A model generated the notes under the pieces. The model saw only the letters and a list, made by a program, of their open reading frames with translations. It had not been told where the DNA came from and searched no databases. Source: Rhizobium sp. BK376 (GTDB lineage: Bacteria > Pseudomonadota > Alphaproteobacteria > Rhizobiales > Rhizobiaceae). Taken from it: a stretch of 64,000 nt of DNA. Below are positions 26,688 through 35,770 of the stretch, piece after piece. The position numbers and the translations under genes were made by a program. The DNA lies in assembly GCF_004341625.1 (NCBI RefSeq), contig NZ_SLZG01000010.1, positions 1-64,000 on the forward strand. Reading direction: 5' to 3'. Position 1 is the stretch's first letter, and every line of letters starts with the position of its first letter.

Positions 26688-26704
26688 ACGTCAGCCAAGA
26701 CGAG

Positions 26705-26735
26705 AAAGGCCGGTGCGAGCTTCGTTCCGGCCTTT
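26705..26735. terminator. Hairpin after the small membrane protein
   Basis: AAAGGCCGG and CCGGCCTTT form a perfect 9-bp stem with a 13-base loop, 17 bp after the stop codon. T residues at the end of the stem and the position suggest a terminator. Confidence 0.7.
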
Positions 26736-26897
26736 GTCGTCCGCAGCCGCGGACGGCGGCGATCCGTGAACGCTCCTCGTTATCCGCCTGCCGATCATCA
26801 AATCGATAATAAGCCGATATAGTCCAAATATGCGCTTTTCGCCTAGGCTGGATTCGGAATAGACAGGCATGAGCCTGATACAACCCCGGAGGCCACC

Positions 26898-27809
26898 TTG
26901 ACCCTGCATCGCCTTGTTCCCAGCAGCTACCATAATGTGCTCGGCAGTCTATCGCCCGCATTGCACATCGCCGATGGTGATACCATCGTCACCGAGACGC
27001 TCGACGCCGCCGGCTTCGACAAGAATGGCGTCCGGCAGGCATTCGGCCCCAATCCGATGAACGGCCCCATATTCGTCGAAGGCGCAGAAAAGGGCGATGC
27101 GCTGAAGGTGGAGATACTCTCCATGGTTCCGACACGCGACACGGGCTTCACCCGGAGCGTGGTTTCGGCCAACGTCGTCGACCCCGAAGATGTTCGGACC
27201 TTGCCGCCGCGCGACAGCGTGATTTGGCGGATCGATCGTGAGGCTTTGACCGTATCGCTTGCCGAGCCGGTCGCCGGTCTAGAGGATTTGGTGTTGCCGC
27301 TGGCGCCGATGATCGGCTGTTTTGGTGTCGCACCATCGCTTGGACAGGCGATATCGACCGCGACCAGCGGGGAATACGGCGGCAACATGGATTACCGGCT
27401 GCTCGGTCCCGGCGCGACGATCTGGTTCCCCGTATCGGCGCCCGGCGCATTGTTCTTCCTTGGCGACTGCCATGCGGTGCAGGGTGACGGCGAGATCGTC
27501 GGCACCGGTATCGAGACCACGTTCGAAGTCACCGTTCGCCTGAGCGTCGAGAAAAACAGAGCGATGGTCTGGCCGCGCGGCGAGACGGCGGATGATATTT
27601 TCACCGTCGGCAACGCCCGACCGCTCGATCAGGCGCTCCAGCATGCCACCAGCGAAATGCTCTCCTGGCTCGGCGCCGACTATGGTCTGGACAAGACGGC
27701 GGCCAGCCATCTGCTCGGCCAGGTCGTCCGCTACGATGTCGGCAATGTCTTCGATCCGGCCTATACGATGGCCTGCCGCGTCGCCAAGAAGTGGCTGAAG
27801 AAGCGATAA
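26898..27809 (+). CDS. Acetamidase/formamidase-family protein
   Basis: A 303-aa protein of the FmdA_AmdA family, amidases that release ammonia from short amides. It starts at TTG 26898 with GGAGG five bases upstream, a clear unusual start. Family motifs are NPMNGPIFVEGAEKGDALKVEI near residue 50, GCFGVAPSLGQAIST near 140, YGGNMDYRLLGPGATIWFPV near 160 and LFFLGDCHAVQGDGEIVGTG near 185. It is followed after 114 bp by an amidohydrolase on the same strand, so both may serve release of nitrogen from a cyclic or acyl amide. The substrate is not known. Confidence 0.85.
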   Translation: MTLHRLVPSSYHNVLGSLSPALHIADGDTIVTETLDAAGFDKNGVRQAFGPNPMNGPIFVEGAEKGDALKVEILSMVPTRDTGFTRSVVSANVVDPEDVRTLPPRDSVIWRIDREALTVSLAEPVAGLEDLVLPLAPMIGCFGVAPSLGQAISTATSGEYGGNMDYRLLGPGATIWFPVSAPGALFFLGDCHAVQGDGEIVGTGIETTFEVTVRLSVEKNRAMVWPRGETADDIFTVGNARPLDQALQHATSEMLSWLGADYGLDKTAASHLLGQVVRYDVGNVFDPAYTMACRVAKKWLKKR

Positions 27810-27923
27810 CCAGCATTTCTCCGTTCGGATTCGCGTTGCCTTCCCAATTCAGCCGTCGCTCGCGATTACCCTTTTTGGGCGCTGGCGCCGGCATCTCGAT
27901 ATTGCAAGCTGGAGGAGTTGCTT

Positions 27924-29057
27924 GTGACCTATGATCTGGTTCTCAGGAACGGCCGGGTTATCGACCCTTCGCAGAATATCGACAAGATTGCCGACGTGGC
28001 CTTTGCTGACGGCAAGGTGGCCGCGATCGGCGAAGATCTGGCCGGCAAGGAAGTGCGAGATGTATCCGGCCGTATTGTCACGCCGGGGCTGATCGATCTT
28101 CATACGCATGTCTATTGGGGCGGAACCTCTCTCGGCGTCGATGCCGACGCATTTGCGCGGGCGAGCGCCGTTTCCACCTGCGTCGATACCGGCAGCGCCG
28201 GGCCGGGCAATTTTCCGGGCTTCCGGAAACACGTGATCGCGCAGAGCCAGGTCCGCATCCTGGTCTACCTGCACATCTCCTTCGCGGGAATTTTTGGCTT
28301 TTCGCGAAATGTCGCCGTCGGCGAGAGCCAGGATCTGCGGCTGCTCGCCGCGCAGGATGCCGTCGAGACCGCCAACGCCAACCGTGACGTCATTGTCGGC
28401 ATAAAGGTGCGGGTTGGGCGCCATACAAGCGGAGCGAACGGTATCGCGCCACTCGATATCGCGCTTCAGGTGGCCGACGAGACCGGGCTGCCGTTGATGG
28501 TGCATATCGACGAACCACCGCCAACCTATGAAGCCGTGGTTTCAAAGCTGCGGCGCGGCGATGTGCTGACGCATTGCTTCCGTCCCTTTCCGAATTCACC
28601 TGTCACCGGACAGGGCAAGGTCAAGGAAGAGGTGCTGGCCGCCCGCGAAAGAGGTGTTCTGTTCGACATCGGTCACGGCATGGGCTCGTTTTCCTGGAAG
28701 ACGGCACGGGCCATGCTCGCAGCCGGCTTTATGCCGGACACGATTTCGTCAGATATCCACTCGCTCAGTATCAATGGGCCAGCCTATGACCAGGTCACGA
28801 CCCTCTCGAAATTCCTGGCATTGGGCAGACCCCTTCCCGAAGTCATCGCCGCTTCGACCGTGAATGCGGCAAAGGCCTTGCAGCAGCCGGATCTGGGCAG
28901 CCTCAAGCCCGGGAGCGCCGGCGACGCGAGCATATTGGATCTGCGGAAGGGAAAATTCGAACTCGATGATGTCGTCGGCGAAAGAGTAATAGCCGAGGAA
29001 CGGATATTTGCCGCGGGCCTGGTGCTTGGCGGGCGTTGGTGCGACACCAACGCTTAG
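27924..29057 (+). CDS. Amidohydrolase-family metalloenzyme (dihydroorotase-like)
   Basis: A 377-aa enzyme. The GTG at 27924 is preferred because GGAGG lies eight bases before it; a TTG two codons earlier is too close. Metal ligands are visible: GLIDLHTHVYWGG (HxH near residue 60), GIKVRV (Lys near 160, usually carboxylated), MVHIDEPPP and VLTHCF (two His), and DTISSDIHS (Asp). The pattern is that of the COG3964 group, annotated as deacetylase or amidohydrolase, which cleaves N-acyl or cyclic amides. It follows the amidase gene and converges on the polyol ABC operon. Confidence 0.8.
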   Translation: MTYDLVLRNGRVIDPSQNIDKIADVAFADGKVAAIGEDLAGKEVRDVSGRIVTPGLIDLHTHVYWGGTSLGVDADAFARASAVSTCVDTGSAGPGNFPGFRKHVIAQSQVRILVYLHISFAGIFGFSRNVAVGESQDLRLLAAQDAVETANANRDVIVGIKVRVGRHTSGANGIAPLDIALQVADETGLPLMVHIDEPPPTYEAVVSKLRRGDVLTHCFRPFPNSPVTGQGKVKEEVLAARERGVLFDIGHGMGSFSWKTARAMLAAGFMPDTISSDIHSLSINGPAYDQVTTLSKFLALGRPLPEVIAASTVNAAKALQQPDLGSLKPGSAGDASILDLRKGKFELDDVVGERVIAEERIFAAGLVLGGRWCDTNA

Positions 29058-29081
29058 CGTGAGTTCAGCCGGACGATGTCT

Positions 29082-29112
29082 TTGCAGGGCGGATTGTGAG
29101 CCCGCCCTGCAA
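29082..29112. terminator. Bidirectional hairpin between convergent units
   Basis: TTGCAGGGCGG and CCGCCCTGCAA pair perfectly over 11 bp around a nine-base loop. It lies between the ends of the amidohydrolase and the ABC binding-protein gene, so it can terminate both. Confidence 0.8.
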
Positions 29113-29120
29113 TGCATTGC

Positions 29121-30848
29121 TTAGTTGGAGGACTGCCAGCTCTTGACAAGCTCGTCGTAGTTCACCGTGATCGGCTTTTCTTTCTCGTTCTCGATCTTCA
29201 GCTGCGGCGCCAGATTGCCTTTCTTGACAGCATCGGCGTTCCAGTAGGCAAGATCGTGCTCATCGGCCAGCTTCGGTCCGATGTCACCTTGGACCCCTGC
29301 CCGTTCCAGACGTTGCAGCACCTTTTCCTGTTCGGAGCACAGCGAGTCCATCGCACCCTGCGCATCCTTCGCTCCGGAGGCCGCGTCGCCGACGGCCTGC
29401 CACCAAAGCTGTGCCAGCTTCGGATAATCAGGCACGTTCGTTCCCGTCGGCGACCACTGCACTCGGGCCGGCGAGCGATAGAACTCGATGAGACCGCCGA
29501 GTTTCGGCGCCCGCTCGGTGAAGCTCTTGTCGCGGATGGTGGATTCGCGGATGAAGGTGAGGCCGACATGGCTCTTCTTCACATCCACCGTCTTCGAGGT
29601 CACGAACTGCGCGTAGAGCCAGGCGGCCTTGGCGCGGTCGGTCGGCGTCGATTTCATCAGCGTCCAGGAGCCCACGTCCTGATAACCGAGCTTCATGCCT
29701 TCTTTCCAGTAGACGCCATGCGGCGACGGAGCCATGCGCCACTTCGGCGTGCCGTCGTCGTTCATGACCGGCAGGCCGGGCTTGACCATGTCGGCGGTGA
29801 ATGCCGTGTACCAGAAGATCTGCTGGGCGATATTGCCCTGTGCAGGAACCGGGCCTGATTCCGAGAAGGTCATGCCCTGCGATTCCTGCGGTGCATAGCC
29901 CTTGATCCAGTCGAGATATTTCTGGATCGAATAGACAGCGGCCGGGCCGTTGGTGTCGCCGCCGCGAGCAACGCAGGAGCCGACCGGGCGAGAATTCTCG
30001 TCGACCTTGATGCCCCACTCATCGACGGGAAGACCGTTCGGCAGACCCTTGTCGCCGTTGCCGGCCATCGAAAGCCAGGCGTCGGTGAAGCGCCATCCCA
30101 GTGACGGATCCTTCTTGCCATAGTCCATATGGCCGAAGACCTTCTTGCCGTTCACATCGCGGCCGGTGAAGAATTGCGCGATATCTTCATAGGCCGACCA
30201 GTTGACGGGAACGCCGAGGTCGTAGCCATACTTCGCCTTGAAGTCGGCCTTGTTCTTCTCGTCGTTGAACCAATCGTAGCGGAACCAATAGAGGTTGGCG
30301 AACTGCTGGTCGGGCAGCTGGTAGAGCTTCTTGTCCGGCGCCGTCGTGAACGATGTGCCGATGAAGTCCTTGATGTCCAGCCCGGGATTGGTGACATCCT
30401 TGCCTTCGCCCTCCATCCAGTCGCTGAGGTTTCGGACCTGCTTGTAGCGCCAATGCGTGCCGATCAGGTCGGAATCGTTGACCCAGCCGTCATAGAGGTT
30501 TTGCCCCGTCTGCATCTGTGTCTGGATCTTCTCGACGACGTCGCCTTCCTGGATGACGTCGTGGGTCACCTTGATGCCGGTGATTGCCGTGAATGCGGGC
30601 GCCAGAACCTCGGATTCGTATTTATGCGTGGTCAATGTTTCGGAAACGACCTTGATTTCCATCCCCTGGAAAGGCTTGGCCGCATCGACGAACCATTGCA
30701 TTTCCTTTTCCTGGTCCGCCCTGGAAAGGGTCGACAGATCGCCGATTTCCTTGTCGAGGAATGTCTTTGCCTCGTTCATTCCGGCATGAGCTATCCCCGA
30801 TAGCGCAAGCAGCGCAATTGCCGTCGTCATCAATAATTGCTTTCGCAT
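29121..30848 (-). CDS. glpV: Polyol ABC transporter substrate-binding protein (GlpV-like)
   Basis: A 575-aa periplasmic protein with a Sec signal peptide (MRKQLLMTTAIALLALSGIAHA, 22 residues). Its large size and motifs such as VTHDVIQEGDVVEKIQTQMQ, YDGWVNDSDLIG and IPVNWSAYEDI-type segments match the binding protein of the GlpSTPQUV family, which imports glycerol and related polyols in Rhizobium leguminosarum. It is last of the six-gene minus-strand operon, 76 bp after the small membrane gene. The sorted substrate here (glycerol, another polyol or a related compound) is inferred by family only. Confidence 0.75.
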   Translation of the reverse strand: MRKQLLMTTAIALLALSGIAHAGMNEAKTFLDKEIGDLSTLSRADQEKEMQWFVDAAKPFQGMEIKVVSETLTTHKYESEVLAPAFTAITGIKVTHDVIQEGDVVEKIQTQMQTGQNLYDGWVNDSDLIGTHWRYKQVRNLSDWMEGEGKDVTNPGLDIKDFIGTSFTTAPDKKLYQLPDQQFANLYWFRYDWFNDEKNKADFKAKYGYDLGVPVNWSAYEDIAQFFTGRDVNGKKVFGHMDYGKKDPSLGWRFTDAWLSMAGNGDKGLPNGLPVDEWGIKVDENSRPVGSCVARGGDTNGPAAVYSIQKYLDWIKGYAPQESQGMTFSESGPVPAQGNIAQQIFWYTAFTADMVKPGLPVMNDDGTPKWRMAPSPHGVYWKEGMKLGYQDVGSWTLMKSTPTDRAKAAWLYAQFVTSKTVDVKKSHVGLTFIRESTIRDKSFTERAPKLGGLIEFYRSPARVQWSPTGTNVPDYPKLAQLWWQAVGDAASGAKDAQGAMDSLCSEQEKVLQRLERAGVQGDIGPKLADEHDLAYWNADAVKKGNLAPQLKIENEKEKPITVNYDELVKSWQSSN

Positions 30849-30924
30849 AATTTCCTCCCAGGGTTTGCGATTGCAGTTTCATGCTCCAGGCGACCAGTAC
30901 CCCCGGCCATCTGTATTGATTTGC

Positions 30925-31212
30925 TCACACGTAACGGAACACGCCGATGGCGTAGATGACCGAGATGGCGAGAGCCCACCACAGGTTGGGCCCCACCAAA
31001 CCCAGCCATGCGAGGTGAATGAAAGCGGCGCCGAGCAGCGACACGAACAGCCGATCGCCGCGCGTCGTCTTGAAGCGCAGCAGGCCGATGCGCGGGTTTC
31101 CGCCCGGCGATACATATTCCCAGACCCCCATGCTGAGGATCAAAAGCGCAATCACGACAAAGAAGATCGCGGTCGGCCAGGTCCAGGCCATCCAGGTGAA
31201 GTCGAGGTTCAT
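30925..31212 (-). CDS. glpU: Small membrane protein of the polyol ABC operon (DUF2160, GlpU-like)
   Basis: A 95-aa protein with about three hydrophobic helices: WTWPTAIFFVVIALLILSMG, RLFVSLLGAAFIHLAWLGL and LWWALAISVIYAIGVFRY. Between them WEYVSPGGNPRIGLLRF is the DUF2160 signature. Its start is two bases after the permease stop. It is a conserved extra component of this transporter family and its job is unknown. Confidence 0.8.
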   Translation of the reverse strand: MNLDFTWMAWTWPTAIFFVVIALLILSMGVWEYVSPGGNPRIGLLRFKTTRGDRLFVSLLGAAFIHLAWLGLVGPNLWWALAISVIYAIGVFRYV

Positions 31213-31214
31213 TC

Positions 31215-32132
31215 TCACACCCTCCCCAGCGCGAAGCCCTTGGCGATGTAGTTGCGGACAAAGTAGATGACGAGCGCACCGGGGATGAGCGTCAGCACCC
31301 CGGCTGCAGCCAGAAGCCCCCAATCCATGCCCGAGGCGGAAACGGTGCGCGTCATCGTCGCTGCAATCGGCTTGGCGTCCGTCGTGGTCAGCGTTCTGGC
31401 GAGCAAGAGTTCCACCCACGAGAACATGAAGCAGAAGAAGGCTGCGACGCCGATGCCGCTTGCGATCATGGGCACGAAGATCTTCAGAAAGAACCGCGGG
31501 AACGAATAGCCGTCGATATAGGCCGTCTCGTCGATCTCCTTGGGAACGCCGGACATGAAGCCTTCGAGGATCCAGACAGCGAGCGGGACATTGAAGAGGC
31601 AATGGGCGAGCGCCACGGCAATATGGGTGTCGATCAGGCCGAAGGCCGAGTAGAGCTGGAAGAAGGGTAGCGCGAAGACGGCAGGCGGCGCCATTCGGTT
31701 CGTCAGAAGCCAGAAGAACAGATGCTTGTCACCGAGGAACCGGTAGCGTGAAAAGGCGTAGGCCGCCGGCAGGGCCGCACACAGGGAAATCACCATGTTC
31801 ATAACGACATAGATGATCGAATTGATGTAGCCGGAATACCAGGCTTTTTCCGTGAAGATGATGATGTAGTTCCGCAATGTCGGTGCATGCGGATAGAGCG
31901 TCAGCGAGTTTACGATCTCCTCGTTGGTCTTGAAGCTCATATTGATGAGCCAGTAGATCGGTAAAAGCAGGATAATGATATAGATCGTCGGCACCAGCCA
32001 ACCGAACCGTGAACCCTCCCGCCTCATTCGGCGGACCTCATTGCGCGGCAGATCCTGGGCGAGATGCGCCGTGCCCGTTTTGCCGTTTGTGGTGTGGCGC
32101 TCCACATTGGTCGTCCCTTGGCTTACGGACAT
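31215..32132 (-). CDS. glpQ: Polyol ABC transporter permease (GlpQ-like)
   Basis: A 305-aa inner-membrane permease with six predicted helices. A ~45-residue polar N-terminus precedes WLVPTIYIIILLLPIYWLIN. The EAA-type coupling loop is SGVPKEIDETAYIDGYSFPRFF (key EIDETAYIDG) near residue 195. It lies four bases after the other permease gene and forms the channel with it. Homology is to the MalG/UgpE type. Confidence 0.85.
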   Translation of the reverse strand: MSVSQGTTNVERHTTNGKTGTAHLAQDLPRNEVRRMRREGSRFGWLVPTIYIIILLLPIYWLINMSFKTNEEIVNSLTLYPHAPTLRNYIIIFTEKAWYSGYINSIIYVVMNMVISLCAALPAAYAFSRYRFLGDKHLFFWLLTNRMAPPAVFALPFFQLYSAFGLIDTHIAVALAHCLFNVPLAVWILEGFMSGVPKEIDETAYIDGYSFPRFFLKIFVPMIASGIGVAAFFCFMFSWVELLLARTLTTTDAKPIAATMTRTVSASGMDWGLLAAAGVLTLIPGALVIYFVRNYIAKGFALGRV

Positions 32133-32136
32133 GTTT

Positions 32137-33003
32137 TCAGCCCTCCGCGTCGTAGGTCGTCATGACGGTGTAGAACACCCACGACAGAAGCAGGATGATG
32201 AGGAAGTAGACGAGGGACATGGCAGCAGCAGGCCCAAGGTCGAATTGGCCGAGCGCCGTCTTGACGAGATCGATCGACAGGAACGTGGTCGAATTGCCAG
32301 GCCCGCCGCCAGTCACGACAAAAGGCTCGGTGTAGATCATGAAACTGTCCATGAAGCGCAGCAGAACGGCGATCAGCAGGACGCGCTTCATCTTCGGCAG
32401 CTGGATGTAGCGGAAGACCGACCACCCGGAAGCGCCGTCGATTTTGGCCGCCTCGTAGTAGGCGTCGGGGATCGATACCAGGCCTGCGTAGCACAAGAGC
32501 ACGACCAGGCTTGTCCAATGCCAGACATCCATCAGGATGACCGTGACCCAGGCGTCGAACGGGTTCTGAACATAATTGAAGTCTATCCCCAGGGCATTAA
32601 CGTAGTAGCCGAGCAGCCCGATATCGTTTCTGCCGAACACCTGCCAGATCGTGCCGACCACGTTCCACGGTATGAGCAGCGGAAGCGCCATGAGCACCAG
32701 GCAAACTGGCACGCCAAACCCCTTCTTGGGCATGTTGAGCGCGATGAAGATCCCGAGCGGCACCTCGATGGCGAGGATGATCGCCGAGAAGATCAGGTTG
32801 CGACCCATGGAGGCCCAGAAGCGCGATGAGGCAAGCAACTGGGTGAACCAGTCCGTACCGGCCCAGAAGAACTGGTTGTTGCCGAACGTATCCTGCATCG
32901 AATAGTTCACCACGGTCATCAGCGGCACAACCGCCGAAAAGGCGACGAGCAGCAGCATCGGCAGGACGAAAAACCAGGCCTTGTTGTTCCATGTCTTATC
33001 CAT
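32137..33003 (-). CDS. glpP: Polyol ABC transporter permease (GlpP-like)
   Basis: A 288-aa permease of the MalF/UgpA type with six helices, beginning AWFFVLPMLLLVAFSAVVPL. The coupling loop SIPDAYYEAAKIDGASGWSVF is near residue 180, followed by IQLPKMKRVLLIAV. It lies four bases after the glpT-like ATPase gene, in the order S-T-P-Q-U-V known from the Rhizobium glycerol transporter. Confidence 0.85.
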   Translation of the reverse strand: MDKTWNNKAWFFVLPMLLLVAFSAVVPLMTVVNYSMQDTFGNNQFFWAGTDWFTQLLASSRFWASMGRNLIFSAIILAIEVPLGIFIALNMPKKGFGVPVCLVLMALPLLIPWNVVGTIWQVFGRNDIGLLGYYVNALGIDFNYVQNPFDAWVTVILMDVWHWTSLVVLLCYAGLVSIPDAYYEAAKIDGASGWSVFRYIQLPKMKRVLLIAVLLRFMDSFMIYTEPFVVTGGGPGNSTTFLSIDLVKTALGQFDLGPAAAMSLVYFLIILLLSWVFYTVMTTYDAEG

Positions 33004-33007
33004 GGGT

Positions 33008-34078
33008 CTAAGCCTCCCTGCCGACGCGCCAGGAATCGGCGTAGATACCTATCGCCGACGGATCGAAGGTGACCTTGGCATCGGCCGGAATATCGGCGTC
33101 TTCGGACGCGACTACAGTTAGCGGCATGCCTGCGAACTGAGCGCGCACGATTTTCAGCCGGCCTATGTCTTCAACCTTGTTGATCTTGATCGGCATTCCC
33201 TGGCGGCCGATCCGGATGAATTCCGGCCTGATGCCCAATTCCGTCTTCTTGGCGCCGCCGACCTTCGGCGCATAATCCAGCGACAGCGTCTCATCTCCGA
33301 CGCGGACAGCGTGGCCGTCGACGCTGGCAGGCATGAAATTCATGCCCGGGGAGCCGATGAAATAGCCTACGAAAGTATGGCGCGGCCGCTCGAACAGTTC
33401 GGCCGGCGTGCCGATCTGCACGATCTGCCCGTCATACATCACGACTACCTTTTCGGCGAAGGTCAGAGCTTCCGTCTGGTCGTGGGTCACGTAGACCATC
33501 GTGAAACCAAACTGCTTGTGCAATCTCTTGAGCTGCGAGCGCAGGACCCACTTCATGTGTGGGTCAATGACAGTCAGCGGTTCGTCGAAGAGGATCGCGT
33601 TGACATCCGAACGGACAAGGCCGCGCCCAAGCGAAATCTTTTGTTTCTGGTCGGCCGTCAGGCCCCGCGCGCGCCGCTTTGCCCATCCGGAAAGATCGAT
33701 CATCTCGAGGATTTCCCGCACGCGCCGATCGACCTCCGGCTCCGCGATCCCACGGTTGCGCAGTGGAAATGCCAGATTGTCGTAGACGGTCATCGTGTCG
33801 TAGATGACGGGAAACTGAAACACCTGCGCGATGTTGCGCTGCTGCGTCGAGAGATCGGTAACGTCCTTGCCGTCGAACAGGATGCGTCCATGCGACGGCT
33901 GGACGAGGCCCGAAATGATATTGAGCAGCGTCGTCTTTCCGCAACCCGAGGGTCCGAGCAGGGCGTAGGCTCCGCCGTCGTTCCATTCGTGGTCGACTTC
34001 CCTCAGCGCATAATCCTTGTCGGATTTCGGGAAGGGGCTGTAGGCGTGCCTGATGTGATCGAGCGTGATCCTTGCCAT
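33008..34078 (-). CDS. glpT: Polyol ABC transporter ATPase (GlpT-like)
   Basis: A 356-aa ATPase; the start at 34078 has a GGGGAGA site and removes an unlikely 19-residue extension. Walker A is GPSGCGKTT near residue 40. The signature region reads RGLTADQKQKISLGRGL rather than the classic LSGGQ, a known feature of this pair. Walker B is NAILFDEPLTVID with the H-switch in YVTHDQTEAL. The last ~110 residues are the OB-type domain. It pairs with GlpS, which has a normal signature, as a heterodimer. Confidence 0.85.
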   Translation of the reverse strand: MARITLDHIRHAYSPFPKSDKDYALREVDHEWNDGGAYALLGPSGCGKTTLLNIISGLVQPSHGRILFDGKDVTDLSTQQRNIAQVFQFPVIYDTMTVYDNLAFPLRNRGIAEPEVDRRVREILEMIDLSGWAKRRARGLTADQKQKISLGRGLVRSDVNAILFDEPLTVIDPHMKWVLRSQLKRLHKQFGFTMVYVTHDQTEALTFAEKVVVMYDGQIVQIGTPAELFERPRHTFVGYFIGSPGMNFMPASVDGHAVRVGDETLSLDYAPKVGGAKKTELGIRPEFIRIGRQGMPIKINKVEDIGRLKIVRAQFAGMPLTVVASEDADIPADAKVTFDPSAIGIYADSWRVGREA

Positions 34079-34088
34079 GATCTCCCCC

Positions 34089-35168
34089 TCACGCGGCTTG
34101 TGGCACGGCGACGAGCGCGCGACCGGTAGCATCAAACGCCATCAGATGACGCGTATCGACGTAGACGTCGATTTCCGTGTCCGGATCGATGTCGTGAATG
34201 CCATGAGCAAGCATGATCCAGCGCACGCCTTCATTATCCAAATGCACAAAGCTCTCCGATCCTGTGATTTCCGACACAAGCGAGCGGATGCGAAGCTTCG
34301 CGGCGGTTTCGGTCTGCGGGGTGAGCCCGAGGTGATGCGGATGAAAGGCGATCGTCAGAGGCCCGTCCCCTATCCTTGCCAGATGCGAAGGGACGGAGAA
34401 GACGGCGGAGCCGTCGCGATTGAAGGCGCCGTCGGTCTTGACCACCTGAAGGAGATTGAGCGGCGGGTCAGCAAAGGTTTCCGCGGTCACCAGATCGCCC
34501 GGATCGCGGTAGATCCCGATAGTCGGCCCAAACTGGGTTATCCGACCTTCGCTGAGTGTCGCGGTATTCCCGCCAAGCAGCAGGGCCTCGGAAGGTTCGG
34601 TCGTCGCATAGACGAAGATCGCGCCGGAGGCGGCGAAGATTTTCGGCAGCTCCTCGCGAAGCTCCTCTCGGAGCTTGTAATCGAGGTTGGCCAAGGGTTC
34701 GTCGAGGAGAACAAGCTTTGCATTCTTCACGAGCGCGCGGGCGAGCGCAGTGCGCTGCTGCTGACCGCCGGAAAGATTGAGGGGCGTGCGATCGAGATAG
34801 GGCGTCAGCTTCAGAAGTTCGGCAGCCTTGCGGACCTCGCGGTCGATCGTCGCGTTATCCTTGCCCGATATGCGCATGGGAGAGGCAATATTCTCATATA
34901 CCGTCAGGGTGGGATAATTGATGAACTGTTGGTAGACCATCGCGATTGCCCGTTTCTGCACGGGGACGCCGGTGACATCCACACCATCGAAATACACCGA
35001 TCCGGAAGTCGGCTTGTCGAGACCGGCCATCAGGCGCATGAGCGACGTCTTGCCGGACAATGTCGGTCCCAGCATCACGTTTAGCGTCCCGCGCTCCAGG
35101 ACGAGATTGGTCGGGTGAATATGGCATTCACCGCCCACCGTCTTGGCGACATCTTTCAGTTCAAGCAT
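34089..35168 (-). CDS. glpS: Polyol ABC transporter ATPase (GlpS-like)
   Basis: A 359-aa ATPase, first gene of the operon. The start is set at 35168 (MLELKDVAKTV). Walker A is GPTLSGKTS near residue 35, signature LNLSGGQQQRTALARAL near 130, and Walker B AKLVLLDEPLANLD. The switch region reads YATTEPSEAL, with Thr-Thr where His-Asp is usual, so the H-loop histidine is missing; its partner GlpT keeps one. Each ATPase thus has one altered motif, which points to an asymmetric pair. No glpD or glpR is found next to it. Confidence 0.85.
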   Translation of the reverse strand: MLELKDVAKTVGGECHIHPTNLVLERGTLNVMLGPTLSGKTSLMRLMAGLDKPTSGSVYFDGVDVTGVPVQKRAIAMVYQQFINYPTLTVYENIASPMRISGKDNATIDREVRKAAELLKLTPYLDRTPLNLSGGQQQRTALARALVKNAKLVLLDEPLANLDYKLREELREELPKIFAASGAIFVYATTEPSEALLLGGNTATLSEGRITQFGPTIGIYRDPGDLVTAETFADPPLNLLQVVKTDGAFNRDGSAVFSVPSHLARIGDGPLTIAFHPHHLGLTPQTETAAKLRIRSLVSEITGSESFVHLDNEGVRWIMLAHGIHDIDPDTEIDVYVDTRHLMAFDATGRALVAVPQAA

Positions 35169-35770
35169 TCCGGTCTGCGCCTCCTCAATCCACAAGACCA
35201 CAAGCCATCTGCTGCGGGCGCGTCAGCCCGCCTGCACGGCGATGCACTCCTTCAATTCGCTTGCCTTGGTTTTTCCGGTGCGGGGATCCTCCCAGATCCC
35301 CAGCACACCCTATTCCCCACCTTTTCCAGCGTCATCATGCCTATGCAAAGGCTGGAACGAGCAGCCACGCACGCATGCGACCGCGATACACAGCGGCCTA
35401 TTATCGCCTAACCGCGCTTAGCCATACGGCAGCCTTAGTGGCAGCTACCGCCGTCCCAATCTTTGAATGCTGCAGACCCCCAAACTCGCTCATCCCCCTT
35501 GAGCTCCCTCTTGCTTGTACAAAACAAATACAAACGAAAGTAAACACAGTTAGAACGAAATTCACTCGAATGTCAAACGAATGTCGCTTGCAGATTGAAA
35601 CCGCTCTACGCCCGATAGCGATGCGAGTTCGATACTAGCATTAAATAGGCGACTGATGAGCGCGCCTTTAGTATCACTTCATCGCATTTAGGATGAAGCA
35701 AACGTGCCGGAAAGCCGCGGTAACTCCGGCATGATGGCGGTCCACCGTGCCGTGCGGAAAGCGTCGGCAA
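35169..35770. other. 602-bp intergenic region before the polyol ABC operon
   Basis: No gene can be supported here. It holds the regulatory region of the minus-strand ABC operon, with AT-rich tandem repeats at 35533-35582 (separate entry), and the 3' flank of grpE. Confidence 0.6.
35533..35582. promoter_or_regulatory. Helically phased AACGAA repeats, possible DeoR/GlpR-type operator
   Basis: AACGAAA (35533), a weaker AACACAG (35543), AACGAAA (35554), CTCGAAT (35565) and AACGAAT (35576) recur every 10-11 bp. The last two share CGAATGTC exactly. Direct repeats of TTTCGTT-like units (the complement) are the usual targets of GlpR/DeoR proteins. The site is ~365 bp upstream of the glpS-like start, rather far, so the controlled promoter is uncertain. 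Confidence 0.4.

Noticed and set aside
32041..35084. CRISPR or tandem repeats in the long sugar-transport region
   Set aside because: No regularly spaced identical repeats of CRISPR size were seen anywhere in the window.
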